A stretch of 64,000 nt of DNA from Muribaculaceae bacterium (GCA_017399915.1 JAFQAS010000065.1:124001-188000); one strand, 5' to 3'. Counted from the first letter of the stretch, positions 7,366 to 17,679 are shown. Numbers and translations: made by a program. Notes: generated by a model not told the origin, from the letters alone.

Positions 7366-8373
7366 TTATTTTTTATGGGCAATCATATATTGTGCAATTT
7401 GCACCGCATTGAGGGCTGCACCTTTCTTGATTTGGTCGCCAACAATCCAGAATGAAAGACCATTTTCGTTGGTAATATCTTTGCGTATACGTCCCACATA
7501 CACAGGATCTTGATTTGCGATTTCAAGAGGCATTGGATATTTCTTGTTTGTAGGATCATCAACCACTACAAGACCTTCGCCCTTTGCAAATGCTTCGCGA
7601 GCTTGTTCTACCGAGATAGGAGCTTCTGTTTCTACCCAAACAGCTTCGGAGTGAGCACGCATCACAGGCACACGCACACAAGTCGCACTCACATCGAGGT
7701 CATTACAGTGCATGATTTTCTTTGTTTCGTGATACATCTTCATCTCTTCCTTAGTGTAGCCATTGTCGAGGAACACATCTACATGAGGGATCACATTGTA
7801 GGCCAATTGATATGCAAATTTTTCAACAGTTGGTTCTTCTCCGTTTTGGAGTTGTGCATATTGTTTTACCAATTCAGCCATAGCAGCGGCACCGGCACCA
7901 CTTGCAGCTTGATATGTAGCCACATGCACTCGCTTGATTGGTGAAATATCATTAATTGGTTTGAGAGCTACAACCATTTGAATTGTAGTACAGTTTGGAT
8001 TGGCAATGATATTGCGAGGAGTGTTGAACGCATCATCACCATTCACTTCGGGAACAACCAAGGGCACATCTTCGTCCATGCGGAATGCACTTGAGTTGTC
8101 AATCATGATTGTGCCATATTTTGTAATTGTTTCGGCAAATTCTTTAGAAGTGCCTGCACCTGCCGATGTAAAGGCGATATCAACACCCTTAAAATCATCG
8201 TTGTGTTTAAGTTCCTTTACGGTAATCTCCTTACCGCGGAATGTATATGTTTTACCTGCGCTACGGCTTGAGCCGAAAAGCACTAATTCGTCGAGAGGGA
8301 AATTTTGTTCGTCGAGTACACGGAGGAACTCTTGACCTACGGCGCCACTTGCGCCAACGATTGCTACTTTCAT
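7366..8373 (-). CDS. asd: Aspartate-semialdehyde dehydrogenase
   Basis: 335 residues, the usual length. It reduces aspartyl phosphate to aspartate semialdehyde with NADPH, the branch point to lysine/diaminopimelate, threonine and methionine. Seen: N-terminal Rossmann motif [21 protein letters not shown] (phosphate and NADP site), catalytic Cys128 in NPNCTT, and [15 protein letters not shown] with the base His region near residues 240-250. It is a single gene between two terminator regions. A TAATTTTG -7 box lies at 8402-8409. Confidence 0.97.
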   Translation of the reverse strand: MKVAIVGASGAVGQEFLRVLDEQNFPLDELVLFGSSRSAGKTYTFRGKEITVKELKHNDDFKGVDIAFTSAGAGTSKEFAETITKYGTIMIDNSSAFRMDEDVPLVVPEVNGDDAFNTPRNIIANPNCTTIQMVVALKPINDISPIKRVHVATYQAASGAGAAAMAELVKQYAQLQNGEEPTVEKFAYQLAYNVIPHVDVFLDNGYTKEEMKMYHETKKIMHCNDLDVSATCVRVPVMRAHSEAVWVETEAPISVEQAREAFAKGEGLVVVDDPTNKKYPMPLEIANQDPVYVGRIRKDITNENGLSFWIVGDQIKKGAALNAVQIAQYMIAHKK

Positions 8374-8401
8374 TTTTCTAATAAAATCTTAAAATTTTGC
8401 G

Positions 8402-8409
8402 CAAAATTA
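8402..8409 (-). promoter_or_regulatory. -7 box (TAATTTTG) of asd
   Basis: CAAAATTA on the plus strand reads TAATTTTG on the minus strand, 28 nt upstream of the asd ATG. It fits TAnnTTTG. A plus-strand TACTTTTG at 8463-8470 may serve the divergent glycosidase gene. Confidence 0.5.
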
Positions 8410-8592
8410 CAACAATTTGCCCATATTCGCAAAAAAATCGGCACTAAATCACACTTTTTCGTTACTTTTGTCGAAACTCACCTTAGCCAACAATGTTAAT
8501 ATAATATAAATAGTGGCATTTTTTCTTTATTTATATGAGTAATTATTGTAATTTTACTCAATAATATACTAATCATAAAAAATTTACCTTAA

Positions 8593-11052
8593 ATGAAACA
8601 TCTTTACCGCGCTCTCTCGGTGGCTGCCATTCTTGCAAGTTGCAGCACCATAGCATCGGCTCAAAACACGATGTATGTCAATGGCAAAGACTATGCTATC
8701 GACACAATTATCCCAAAACACAGTGTAGGACCAGGTTGCGAATACGCTTTCTATCGTCTACCCGACCGTCCGATGACAGTCCATGCGCTTGAAATGGATC
8801 TCACCAATCCTTATGTGGATATGCAAGTAGTAAATGGTGGTGATGCTGCCGTGGCTACCGAACGTCCATCGGCTATGTATGCCCGTTTCGATTCTCCGGG
8901 CCATGATATGATTGCCGCCCACAATGGTGACTTCTTCACTACAACAGTGAACCAAGTGGGAATCTCTCGTATGGGACTCTATTGCGACGGAGAAATTGTG
9001 TTTAACCCAGTGAGCCAACCTCTATTGGTTCTTACTCCCGACCGCGTGCCATATATCGACCGCGTACACTTTATGAGTAATGTGACCCACAAGGGCACCA
9101 CAAAAACGCTCAACACTCTCAACATGCTCACTCTTGAGTTTACTACCGACCCCAATGCGAACCCAAACCTATTGTCGCTCTTCACCAATGCATTTGGTTC
9201 TAAGATGAACATGTATTCAACCGGTGGCAAAATCGCTGTTATCAAAGCTAAAGACGGCTCTGAACTCAAATATAAATCAAACTGCACTCTCACTTGCGTA
9301 GTTGAAAGCGTGAGCGACAACCCAGGCGAAGCTGCTATCCCTGCTAATTCAGCAATACTACACGGTGTGGGCACTTCGGCCGATTTCATCGGCGCTATGG
9401 CTGCAGGCGACGAAGTTACTATCCAACTTCGCTCTACTACCAACGAATTCCCCGACCACCTCGATATCGACGAAGCGATAGGTGGTAGTGGCCACATCAT
9501 TCTCAAAGATGGCGAAATCACCAACATCGGCAACCCTGAATGCCACCCACGTACATTCATGGGTATCAACAAAGAAAAAACAAAAATATACTCAGTGATT
9601 GTTGACGGCCGTCAATCTTCAATATCGGCAGGTATCACACTCGACGACCAAGGTTATGTATTGAAAGCTCTCGGCGCATGGGACGGCATCAACCTCGATG
9701 GTGGAGGTTCTTCATGTATGTATATCAACGAAGAAATCAAGAATAGTCCATCAGACGGTACTGAACGCTATGTGGGTAACGGTGTGATTTTCTATTCAAC
9801 AGCTCCTGTTGACGACAATTTCGCCACTCTCGCATTCGAACCTCGTGCATATAAAGTGCCTATCACTGCCACTTTCCGTCCTATCATATATGCTTACAAC
9901 CAATATGGCTTGCTTAAGAGCAAAGATGTGACTGAAGCCGTGGTTACTTGCGACGAACATATCGGTACAATGAAAGACGGTGTCTTCACTGCCACTCAGG
10001 AACAAGCGACCGGCTATCTTTATGCCGAATACAACGGATTAAAAACAAAACAGCTCGTTTCTACCGTTAAATCTGATGTGAACCTCGTTTCCGACGCTTA
10101 CATCGTTGACGATCGTCGTGGATATCCTATCCAAATGAACTCTTCAATAGGCAACTTCACTTACGAAGTAAATGCCGCATCGGTTGATTGGGCATCAAGC
10201 AACGCTGAAGTAGCAAACGTTGAAGAAGGTCTTGTTTATGGCTACAAAAACGGGGCTGTAACGTTGACCGGCATTTCTCCCAACTTTGCCGACACCGTGA
10301 ACATCACAGTTGAAATCCCCGAAAGCAACCGTCAAGCAATATTCCCAACTATCGTAGCCGAAGACTGGAAATTGAAACAATCGGGCGGTAAAAACATCGC
10401 AATGACTCCTAACGGAACAGGTTTTGACTTGACTTATACCGGAGCCAATGCACGTTCTAACTATATCACCGCAACAAGTAGCACTACTACCTACAGCTTG
10501 CCTTATGGTGTGCGTGTTGACATCAACCCGGGAGATGCGCCTATCACTAAAATGCAAATCGCTATTGCCGACAAGCTTGGAAATCGCGGAAATCTCATCA
10601 TTACCGACCAAGATATCCCCAAAAACACTTTGACTTCTTATATCGTGCCTTTCACAAGTATTGTTGACATTGACAACAACGCAAGTTACCCTATCACCAT
10701 TTCAAACATACGTTTCGACATGGGTACATCAACAACAGGCACTGAATACAAAATTCAAGTTCCGGTTCTTGAACAACTATATGGCGACCCAAGTGGTGTA
10801 GAACATATCATCAATAGCCCCACAAACCAAATCAAACTTTACCCCAACCCTGCCGAAGCAGGAGCTCCTGTAACGATTGAATGTGAAGGTGCGGCTAAAG
10901 TTGAAATCTACAACATCGGCGGTGCATTGGTTGAATCTGTTGCTATCGAAGGGACTACAGCAATCGAAACTTCAGCCCTTAATAAAGGTATCTACATCGT
11001 ACGCGTTATCACCGACGATGCTACCTCTATGGGCAAACTTATCATTAAGTAA
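8593..11052 (+). CDS. Secreted phosphodiester glycosidase (NAGPA-like) with T9SS sorting domain
   Basis: 819 residues. A signal peptide (MKHLYRALSVAAILASCSTIASAQ) is followed by a phosphodiester glycosidase domain (DUF2233/NAGPA family, about 60-410). Seen there: DMIAAHNGDFFT, RTFMGINKEK, YSVIVDGRQ and GAWDGINLDGGGSSCMY, the last being the family's signature strand. The middle has Ig-like/bacterial Ig2-like modules (about 440-570). The last 80 residues (IKLYPNPAEAG ... GIYIVRVIT) are a type A sorting domain of the type IX secretion system, so the protein is exported through the outer membrane and probably surface-bound. The natural substrate is unknown; relatives hydrolyse GlcNAc-1-phosphodiester bonds. 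Confidence 0.87.
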   Translation: MKHLYRALSVAAILASCSTIASAQNTMYVNGKDYAIDTIIPKHSVGPGCEYAFYRLPDRPMTVHALEMDLTNPYVDMQVVNGGDAAVATERPSAMYARFDSPGHDMIAAHNGDFFTTTVNQVGISRMGLYCDGEIVFNPVSQPLLVLTPDRVPYIDRVHFMSNVTHKGTTKTLNTLNMLTLEFTTDPNANPNLLSLFTNAFGSKMNMYSTGGKIAVIKAKDGSELKYKSNCTLTCVVESVSDNPGEAAIPANSAILHGVGTSADFIGAMAAGDEVTIQLRSTTNEFPDHLDIDEAIGGSGHIILKDGEITNIGNPECHPRTFMGINKEKTKIYSVIVDGRQSSISAGITLDDQGYVLKALGAWDGINLDGGGSSCMYINEEIKNSPSDGTERYVGNGVIFYSTAPVDDNFATLAFEPRAYKVPITATFRPIIYAYNQYGLLKSKDVTEAVVTCDEHIGTMKDGVFTATQEQATGYLYAEYNGLKTKQLVSTVKSDVNLVSDAYIVDDRRGYPIQMNSSIGNFTYEVNAASVDWASSNAEVANVEEGLVYGYKNGAVTLTGISPNFADTVNITVEIPESNRQAIFPTIVAEDWKLKQSGGKNIAMTPNGTGFDLTYTGANARSNYITATSSTTTYSLPYGVRVDINPGDAPITKMQIAIADKLGNRGNLIITDQDIPKNTLTSYIVPFTSIVDIDNNASYPITISNIRFDMGTSTTGTEYKIQVPVLEQLYGDPSGVEHIINSPTNQIKLYPNPAEAGAPVTIECEGAAKVEIYNIGGALVESVAIEGTTAIETSALNKGIYIVRVITDDATSMGKLIIK

Positions 11053-11070
11053 TTTCGCCCCTATTATACA

Positions 11071-11111
11071 AGATGTGAGTCCAATCACGCGGGCTCACAT
11101 CTTTATTTTTT
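11071..11111 (+). terminator. Terminator after the phosphodiester glycosidase gene
   Basis: A 12-bp stem (AGATGTGAGTCC / GGGCTCACATCT, one G-T pair) followed by TTATTTTTT. Confidence 0.8.
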
Positions 11112-11132
11112 AACCAAAACCAAGTTTACACC

Positions 11133-12263
11133 ATGAAAAAAGATTCCCTTATCGCCAAAATCACCTATTTGTGGTTGATAGTCGCAACCATAATTACATT
11201 TTCGCCACAACTATCGGCTCAAGACTTAAATAGCCCCGAGATTGTGCGAGGCCATATTAACTTGGCTTATACTCAACCAAGTTTCACCTATGGTAGCAAA
11301 GATTTCACCATAATGACTATCAAAGAATTTGATGATATCGTAAATAAAAAAACCTATGGCGAACTTGAAATAATCACACAAAAAGACAAATCGGTTGTTT
11401 ATGATTTCATCGACGATCCTGGCTATCCTCACATATTTGGGTTGAGTCCTATGTTTCGCCTTCGACAAGTAATTTTCAAGCCCAACGACGACCGAAGCAT
11501 CACTTATGAGCGAACATTTGACAATCTAACCGAAGCCAAAACTACTTATAACAATATTATCAAAGCATTCAAGAATGCCGGTGGGAAAAGCATTGGCAAA
11601 GTAAAAGGTTTCGCCACATCTCTCGCTTTCACATTTAAAGAATTTCCTGGCCTAACCATCAGAATGATACAAAATGGCAAACATGTATCATTAAACTTTT
11701 GGTATAGCAAATCATCAATAGCAAAAGAAATTTTAACGCAAATCGATAACATAACAAAACACCCGTTCCCAAGCATGCAAAAAACGAGTAACTACTTGCT
11801 TTGGAGCAAAAAAACTGCCGTTAATCATCTAAATACCCTCCTAAAAAAGAAGACCATTACCGGTTTTGACGATTTGTTTGCCGATGACAACAAGGCCATA
11901 CACATCGATTTCAAAGATTGGGAACTTCCATGTAAAATTGGCAATACCGACCATTACATCCGAGCCATTTGGCGAAGTGATTATCGCCCCGGCTATGTAA
12001 CTTATGATGACTTGAAATGTAACATTGAGCAATGGTTTTTTCTATGTTCAGAAGACATAAAAGACAAAAGCGAACTAAATGCCACTGCCAAATTTATTCG
12101 TGAAACTCTTGAAAAGGCTGGAGGAATTGTCAAAAAAGACGAAAGAAAGCCCTCATCTTATGATGCGTATGAAATTATTTTCCCTCGTAAAAAAATTTAT
12201 ATATCGATAAGTATTCAAATGATACATATAACAATTCACCTACAAGAATTTAGAAAAAAGTAA
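11133..12263 (+). CDS. Secreted protein of unknown function
   Basis: 376 residues with a signal peptide (hydrophobic core about 12-27, ending SAQD). I do not recognise a family. It looks like an alternating alpha/beta extracytoplasmic protein, with no lipobox and no C-terminal sorting domain. Two stretches look like a loose internal duplication: TYNNIIKAFKNAGGKSIGKVKG...LTIRMIQNGKHVSLNF and TAKFIRETLEKAGGIVKKDER...KIYISISIQMIHITIHL, each a helix followed by two strands. It lies between two strong terminators and is probably monocistronic. Confidence 0.7.
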   Translation: MKKDSLIAKITYLWLIVATIITFSPQLSAQDLNSPEIVRGHINLAYTQPSFTYGSKDFTIMTIKEFDDIVNKKTYGELEIITQKDKSVVYDFIDDPGYPHIFGLSPMFRLRQVIFKPNDDRSITYERTFDNLTEAKTTYNNIIKAFKNAGGKSIGKVKGFATSLAFTFKEFPGLTIRMIQNGKHVSLNFWYSKSSIAKEILTQIDNITKHPFPSMQKTSNYLLWSKKTAVNHLNTLLKKKTITGFDDLFADDNKAIHIDFKDWELPCKIGNTDHYIRAIWRSDYRPGYVTYDDLKCNIEQWFFLCSEDIKDKSELNATAKFIRETLEKAGGIVKKDERKPSSYDAYEIIFPRKKIYISISIQMIHITIHLQEFRKK

Positions 12264-12310
12264 ACAACCTATTCGATAAGAATAAATAGGTTATCTCTTT
12301 TTAGACAAAC

Positions 12311-12353
12311 ACCCAAGTCGAGCCGCTTGGCTCGACTTGGGTTATATTTTTGT
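12311..12353 (+). terminator. Terminator between 11133 gene and MATE gene
   Basis: A perfect 14-bp stem (ACCCAAGTCGAGCC / GGCTCGACTTGGGT) with loop GCTT, then TATATTTTTGTTT. It could act on both convergent genes. Confidence 0.85.
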
Positions 12354-12393
12354 TTAATCTCAATTTCGAAAGTCTCTAATCTCCACTTTTTCC

Positions 12394-13758
12394 TCACCTA
12401 ACAAGTCGCTCTCGTTTATCAAGTTGGCGCATTTCCCACCATATCATTAGGGCGGCGGTGATGGTTGAGAACACGTCGGATGTGGGGAATGATGCCCACA
12501 CTCCATTTAACCCGAAGTGCTTGGGTAATATCAAGAGGAAGGGAATAAGGAATACTACTTGTCGCACAAGGCTCAGGAATATCGATTTGCCTGCCATTCC
12601 TATTGATTGCAAGAATGTGGTAGCTACAATCTGGAATCCTACGACATAGAATGCCGCGAGTGCGATTCTAATGCCATTGGAGGTTACTTCTATGAGTATT
12701 TCGCTATCACCAAAGGTCCTTGCGATGAGTTCGGGGAACATTCGACCAAACAATGCCCCCACTACAGTCACAGCAAGTCCGGCTCCAACGGCAAGCCAAA
12801 ACGTGCGTTTCAATCTATCAAACCTACCGGCACCATAGTTATACCCAACGATAGGTTGCATACCTTGACATATACCCACAACCACTGTAGTAAGTAGCGA
12901 AGTATAAGTTATGAAAATTGTTGCCGCCCCCACAGCCGAGTCTCCGCCATATTCATATAAAGAGGTATTGATAATGCCATTTATTGCGCTTGTCGCGGCA
13001 TTCACCAAGCTCGGAGCCGCCCCAATGGCGATGATAGGATAAACCACACTCCAACGCAATCGATATACTCCTCGCACAAAATGCAGTGTTTTGTCGCGCC
13101 CAAAGAAATGCACCATCACAAACACTGCCGAAATCGACATTGATATATCGGTGGCAATGGCCGCCCCTTTTATTCCCATATCAAACACAAAGATAAAAAG
13201 TGGAGCAAGAATTACATTAGCCACAGCCCCTATAATCATTGTCACCATCGCCTTCCCGGGATATCCCGAGGCTCGCATTACGTTATTAAAGCTAAATGCG
13301 ATATTCATCACAAGCATACCGGGCAATAACCACAACAAGAAGTCGTGAGCATAGGGCAGCGTCTTTTCACTTGCGCCAAATTGCATCAAAATATCATCAA
13401 GGAATAGTGCAAAAATTGTGAGATACACAATGGCATTACTCACTATCAACACCAACGAGTTACCAAGCACCAGTTCGGCACCACGCCGGTCTTTTGCACC
13501 AAGAAGAATCGATACACGGGCAGCAGCTCCGGCACCTATAAGCACCCCAATCGCCGCCGACAGGTTCATCACCGGAAAGGTAATACCCAATCCGGTCAAT
13601 GCATCTTCACCCACTCCATGCCCTATGAATATACGGTCGATGACATTATATAACGACATCACCAGCATTCCCACCACTGCCGGCAAACTATATTCCCACA
13701 GCAACCGACCCAGCGGGCGAGTTTCGAGCTCATTAATATTTCCTTGCTTTTTATTCAT
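12394..13758 (-). CDS. MATE family efflux transporter
   Basis: 454 residues with about 12 transmembrane segments, the normal size. It is a multidrug and toxic compound extrusion antiporter that exports cationic compounds using sodium or proton gradients. Seen: RPLGRLLWEYSLPAVVGMLVMSLYNVIDRIFIG at the N-terminus and the two-lobe repeat (second lobe from about 230, IIAIGAAPSLVNAATSAIN). The sequence looks like the DinF/MepA-like branch. A TAAATTTG -7 box (plus-strand CAAATTTA at 13772-13779) lies 13 nt before the ATG, giving a very short leader. The substrate is unknown. Confidence 0.92.
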   Translation of the reverse strand: MNKKQGNINELETRPLGRLLWEYSLPAVVGMLVMSLYNVIDRIFIGHGVGEDALTGLGITFPVMNLSAAIGVLIGAGAAARVSILLGAKDRRGAELVLGNSLVLIVSNAIVYLTIFALFLDDILMQFGASEKTLPYAHDFLLWLLPGMLVMNIAFSFNNVMRASGYPGKAMVTMIIGAVANVILAPLFIFVFDMGIKGAAIATDISMSISAVFVMVHFFGRDKTLHFVRGVYRLRWSVVYPIIAIGAAPSLVNAATSAINGIINTSLYEYGGDSAVGAATIFITYTSLLTTVVVGICQGMQPIVGYNYGAGRFDRLKRTFWLAVGAGLAVTVVGALFGRMFPELIARTFGDSEILIEVTSNGIRIALAAFYVVGFQIVATTFLQSIGMAGKSIFLSLVRQVVFLIPFLLILPKHFGLNGVWASFPTSDVFSTITAALMIWWEMRQLDKRERLVR

Positions 13759-13771
13759 CTCGACAACGGTG

Positions 13772-13779
13772 CAAATTTA
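13772..13779 (-). promoter_or_regulatory. -7 box (TAAATTTG) of the MATE gene
   Basis: It matches TAnnTTTG on the minus strand, 13 nt before the ATG. Confidence 0.45.
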
Positions 13780-13886
13780 CACATTTTGCATGATACCATC
13801 TTTTTCTATTTAGATATTTTTATGTAAAAAACAACGGGACACAATATTGCGTCCCGCCACCTAAAAAAAACTATTATGAAAACAAA

Positions 13887-14561
13887 TTATTTCTTTTCAG
13901 CAAGGGCTTTAGCTCTACTAATATATTTTTCAATATCGAAGTTTACCTCTGCAGGGTATTCTTTCTTTATTGTTTCATATAATTCAAGTTCTTTAGCATA
14001 ATCTTTCAATTCATGACACACGCGTGCTTTTTTAGCCAACAAGAATGGGATTAAGCTAGGATTGTCGTTTGCGATTGAGATAGCATCATCATAGCAGCTC
14101 AAAGCCTCGTCATATTTTTTCAAGTTAACATAGCAGTCAGCTTTCTTTGATTGAACACCTGCATCAAGAACAGCGCCTGTTTTTGCATAGTCATCGATAA
14201 AATCGATACATTTTTGGTATTCACCTTTTTGATAATAACCAATTGCAGTCATCAATTTAGCAAGATTACCTGATGCTTGGCTATAATTTTGAGCTACAGC
14301 TTCATATTTTTTAAATGCCTGTTCCATCTTTGCAGAATCTTCTCCCGCTTGATAGAATGCGATATCGGCATCAGCGATAGCTTCTTCGCTTTCTGCTATA
14401 GCCGGATTACGGAAGGCATAGATATATACCAACACCAATGCCACAATTACAGCAATTGCAGTTGAGCCATATTTCACCATTTTAATCATTTGCTCTTTTT
14501 TTTGAGCTGCAGCTTGATCTACTTGTCCATCAACCTGACTGTTAGGTTTTTTAGTTTCCAT
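13887..14561 (-). CDS. Membrane-anchored tetratricopeptide repeat protein
   Basis: 224 residues with a Gln/Lys-rich cytoplasmic start, one transmembrane helix (about 32-50, STAIAVIVALVLVYIYAF) and then TPR-like helical hairpins to the C-terminus (AFKKYEAVAQNYSQASGNLAKLM, YQKGEYQKCIDFIDDYAK, YVNLKKYDEALSCYDDAISI, HELKDYAKELELYETIKKEY). The layout resembles YfgM/BamD-neighbour proteins that act as periplasmic scaffolds. The partner is unknown. Its TAATTTTG -7 box is at 14639-14646, and the gene is divergent from korA. Confidence 0.82.
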   Translation of the reverse strand: METKKPNSQVDGQVDQAAAQKKEQMIKMVKYGSTAIAVIVALVLVYIYAFRNPAIAESEEAIADADIAFYQAGEDSAKMEQAFKKYEAVAQNYSQASGNLAKLMTAIGYYQKGEYQKCIDFIDDYAKTGAVLDAGVQSKKADCYVNLKKYDEALSCYDDAISIANDNPSLIPFLLAKKARVCHELKDYAKELELYETIKKEYPAEVNFDIEKYISRAKALAEKK

Positions 14562-14741
14562 TTTATTTGTATTTCTTATTATTATTCAAGTTTATACGAA
14601 ATCACGCAAAGTCACACGACAAGCCAATTTCCGAACTGCAAAATTAATAGTTATTCCTCACATACAAAAATTTTTATGAAGAATTCTTTAAAAAACGCTT
14701 ATTTTTTCACATCAACGAGTATTGCATTCTAAATTATTTAT

Positions 14742-14749
14742 TACCTTTG
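14742..14749 (+). promoter_or_regulatory. -7 box (TACCTTTG) of korAB
   Basis: TACCTTTG fits TAnnTTTG. The upstream TTG (14722-14724) is 17 bp away, slightly short. The leader is about 60 nt. A minus-strand TAATTTTG (14639-14646) probably serves the divergent TPR gene. Confidence 0.5.
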
Positions 14750-14815
14750 CGAATTGTATAATATTCAATATGCGTAAAAACAGCTATATTTTTAGCATTA
14801 AATAAAAATTGTATC

Positions 14816-16663
14816 ATGTTAGAGAAAACCAATGTAAAAATTCTCGACAAAGTAGTCGTGAGATTTTCGGGCGACTCAGGCGATGGTATGCAACTTGCCG
14901 GTAATATCTTCACAAACATCTCGGCAGGAATTGGCAACCAAGTTTCGACTTTCCCCGACTACCCAGCCGAAATTCGCGCGCCACAAGGCTCATTAAGTGG
15001 CGTATCAGGATTCCAAGTAAGTGTAGGCACAGGTGTATACACCCCCGGCGACCAAGCCGACGTGTTAATCGCAATGAACCCTGCGGCATTAAAACAAAAT
15101 GTAAAATTCTTGAGGCCTAACGGTGTCATTATAGTAGATATCGACTCTTTCAAAGAAAGCGACCTCAAAAAAGCTCTTTTTGAAACAAACGAACCATTCA
15201 AAGAACTTGGCATCACTGCTCAAGTGCTTGAAGTTCCGGTGACTTCTATGACAAAAAATGCGCTCGCCGAAAGCGGGCTCGACAACAAATCAATGCTCAA
15301 ATGCCGTAACATCTTCGCTCTTGGGCTCGTTTGTTGGCTCTTCGACCGTCCACTCGAAAGCGCACTGCACCACTTAAAAACTAAATTTGCAAAAAAACCG
15401 GCTATTTACGAAGCTAACGCTAAGGTTATCCAAGCCGGATATGACTATGGCCACAATATTCACGCATCGGTATCAACCTATCGCATCGAATCAGATGAAA
15501 TAAAACCGGGCGTTTATACCGACATCAATGGCAACACCGCCACTGCATGGGGATTGATTATGGCTTCGGAAAAAGCAGGCCGTCCACTTTTCCTCGGCAG
15601 TTACCCCATCACTCCTGCCACCGACATTCTTCACGAGCTTGCAAAGCGCAAAGACCTCGGCGTGAAAGCATGTCAAATGGAAGATGAAATTGCCGGTGTT
15701 TGTTCGGCTATCGGTGCATCTTTTGCCGGAAACCTTGCCGTTACTTCTACATCAGGTCCCGGTCTTGCATTGAAGAGCGAAGGTATCGGTCTTGCCGTAA
15801 TGGCTGAGTTGCCTCTCGTGATTATCGATGTGCAACGTGGTGGCCCTTCAACCGGTCTCCCCACAAAAACCGAGCAAACCGACTTGATGCAGGCACTATA
15901 TGGTCGCAATGGAGAATGTCCGCTTGCTGTTGTTGCTCCAGCCACCCCTACCGACTGCTTCACAATGGCATTCGAGGCTTGTCGCATCGCCGTAGAGCAT
16001 ATGACTCCCGTCGTATTGCTTACCGACGCATTTATTGGCAACGGCTCATCGGCTTGGCGCATTCCCGAAGCTGACGAATATCCCGAAATCAAGCCCAATT
16101 ACGTTCCCGAAGAATTAAAGGGTAATTGGAAACCATATATCCGCGACGAAAAGACCAAAGTACGCTATTGGGCAATCCCCGGCACTGAAGGCCTTGCACA
16201 TCGTCTTGGCGGTCTTGAAAAAGATGCAGTGACAAGCGCAATATCTACCGACCCCATCAACCACGAAAAGATGGTTTACACTCGCAAAGAGAAAATCGAA
16301 CGCATTGCCGACAACATTCCAGCTCTCGAAGTGAGCCACAATGTTGACGCCGACACCTTGCTCGTTGGTTGGGGCGGCACTTTCGGCCATCTCTACACTG
16401 CAGCCGAAGAGCTCAACAAAGAGGGCAAACCCGTTGCATTCGCTCACTTCCGCTACATCAACCCACTTCCTGCCAATACTGCCGAAGTATTTGCTAAATA
16501 CCGCCGTGTGATTGTAGCCGAACTCAACACCGGTCAATTTGCCGACTATCTACAAAGCAAATTCCCCGAAGTGAAATTTGAGCGCATCAACAAGGTTCAA
16601 GGTCAACCATTCCTCGTAAAAGAAGTAATTGATGGTGTAACTAAAATTATGGAGGGCAAATAA
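14816..16663 (+). CDS. korA: 2-oxoacid:ferredoxin oxidoreductase, fused gamma-alpha subunit
   Basis: 615 residues. The N-terminal gamma domain (about 10-190; RFSGDSGDGMQLAGNIF, FPDYPAEIRAPQG) is fused to the alpha domain (about 220-600; GNTATAWGLIMASEKAGRPLFLGSYPITPATDILHELAK, TSTSGPGLALKSEGIGLA). This is the KorA layout of 2-oxoglutarate:ferredoxin oxidoreductase, which oxidatively decarboxylates 2-oxoglutarate to succinyl-CoA, or runs in reverse in anaerobes, with ferredoxin as electron carrier. korB follows two nt later. No separate ferredoxin (delta) subunit lies next to it. Confidence 0.92.
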   Translation: MLEKTNVKILDKVVVRFSGDSGDGMQLAGNIFTNISAGIGNQVSTFPDYPAEIRAPQGSLSGVSGFQVSVGTGVYTPGDQADVLIAMNPAALKQNVKFLRPNGVIIVDIDSFKESDLKKALFETNEPFKELGITAQVLEVPVTSMTKNALAESGLDNKSMLKCRNIFALGLVCWLFDRPLESALHHLKTKFAKKPAIYEANAKVIQAGYDYGHNIHASVSTYRIESDEIKPGVYTDINGNTATAWGLIMASEKAGRPLFLGSYPITPATDILHELAKRKDLGVKACQMEDEIAGVCSAIGASFAGNLAVTSTSGPGLALKSEGIGLAVMAELPLVIIDVQRGGPSTGLPTKTEQTDLMQALYGRNGECPLAVVAPATPTDCFTMAFEACRIAVEHMTPVVLLTDAFIGNGSSAWRIPEADEYPEIKPNYVPEELKGNWKPYIRDEKTKVRYWAIPGTEGLAHRLGGLEKDAVTSAISTDPINHEKMVYTRKEKIERIADNIPALEVSHNVDADTLLVGWGGTFGHLYTAAEELNKEGKPVAFAHFRYINPLPANTAEVFAKYRRVIVAELNTGQFADYLQSKFPEVKFERINKVQGQPFLVKEVIDGVTKIMEGK

Positions 16664-16665
16664 TC

Positions 16666-17679
16666 ATGGAAGAAACAAAATATACAGCAGCCAATTATAA
16701 GAGCGACCAATCAGTGCGTTGGTGTCCCGGTTGTGGCGACCACGCGATTCTCAACTCGCTCCACAAAGCAATGGCAACCGTGGGAGTGGCTCCTCACATG
16801 ACAGCCGTAATATCAGGTATCGGTTGTAGCTCACGCCTACCCTACTATATGAACACCTACGGTTTCCACACCATCCATGGTCGTGCGGCAGCAATCGCTA
16901 CCGGCTTCAAAGTGGCCAATCCCGAAATGACTGTGTGGCAAATATCGGGCGATGGCGACGGATTGGCTATCGGTGGCAACCACTTCATTCATGCAGTGCG
17001 TCGCAACATCGACATCAACATAATGTTGCTCAACAATAAAATCTATGGTTTGACAAAGGGACAATATTCACCAACAAGCGACCGTGGGTTCGTGTCAAAG
17101 TCATCGCCCTACGGCACTACCGAAGACCCTTTTATCCCTGCTGAATTAGTATTTGGTGCTCGTGGCAATTTCTTCGCTCGTAGCATCGATGTGGAACTCG
17201 CCACAACTCAAGAGGTGATGGTTGCAGCGGCTCGTCACAAAGGGGCTTCAGTGGTTGAAATATTGCAAAACTGTGTGATTTTCAATCATGGTATTCACAA
17301 CCACATCACCGATAAAGAATTCCGTGCCGACCGCACTATCCACCTTCGCCATGGCGAAAAGATGATTTTCGGCAAAGAACAAAATATGGGTATCGTGCAA
17401 GACGGATTCCTATTGAAAGCCGTTGAGATAGGCAAAGATGGCTATACTATCGACGATGTGCTCGTTCACGACGCTCATTGCCAAAGCAACTTCCTCCACC
17501 AACAATTAGCAATGATGGACGGCTACGACCTCCCATTGGCAGTAGGTGTGATTCGCGACGTTGAAGGCTTGACCTACAACGAAGAAATAGACAAACAAGT
17601 TGCCGAAGTACGTGCCAAGAAAAACTTCACCTCCCTCCGCGACATGATCCTCGCCGGCGAAACCTGGGAAGTAAAATAA
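16666..17679 (+). CDS. korB: 2-oxoacid:ferredoxin oxidoreductase, beta subunit
   Basis: 337 residues, the thiamine-diphosphate-binding partner of KorA. Seen: the iron-sulfur ligand pair C20 and C23 in RWCPGCGDHAIL, SGIGCSSRLPYYMNTYG, the ThDP/Mg motif SGDGDGLAIGGNH and NNKIYGLTKGQYSPTS. The GDGD...N...YGLTKGQ order is typical for this subunit. The start lies just after the korA stop, so the pair is co-translated. Specificity (2-oxoglutarate rather than pyruvate) is inferred from the two-subunit KorAB form. Confidence 0.94.
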   Translation: MEETKYTAANYKSDQSVRWCPGCGDHAILNSLHKAMATVGVAPHMTAVISGIGCSSRLPYYMNTYGFHTIHGRAAAIATGFKVANPEMTVWQISGDGDGLAIGGNHFIHAVRRNIDINIMLLNNKIYGLTKGQYSPTSDRGFVSKSSPYGTTEDPFIPAELVFGARGNFFARSIDVELATTQEVMVAAARHKGASVVEILQNCVIFNHGIHNHITDKEFRADRTIHLRHGEKMIFGKEQNMGIVQDGFLLKAVEIGKDGYTIDDVLVHDAHCQSNFLHQQLAMMDGYDLPLAVGVIRDVEGLTYNEEIDKQVAEVRAKKNFTSLRDMILAGETWEVK

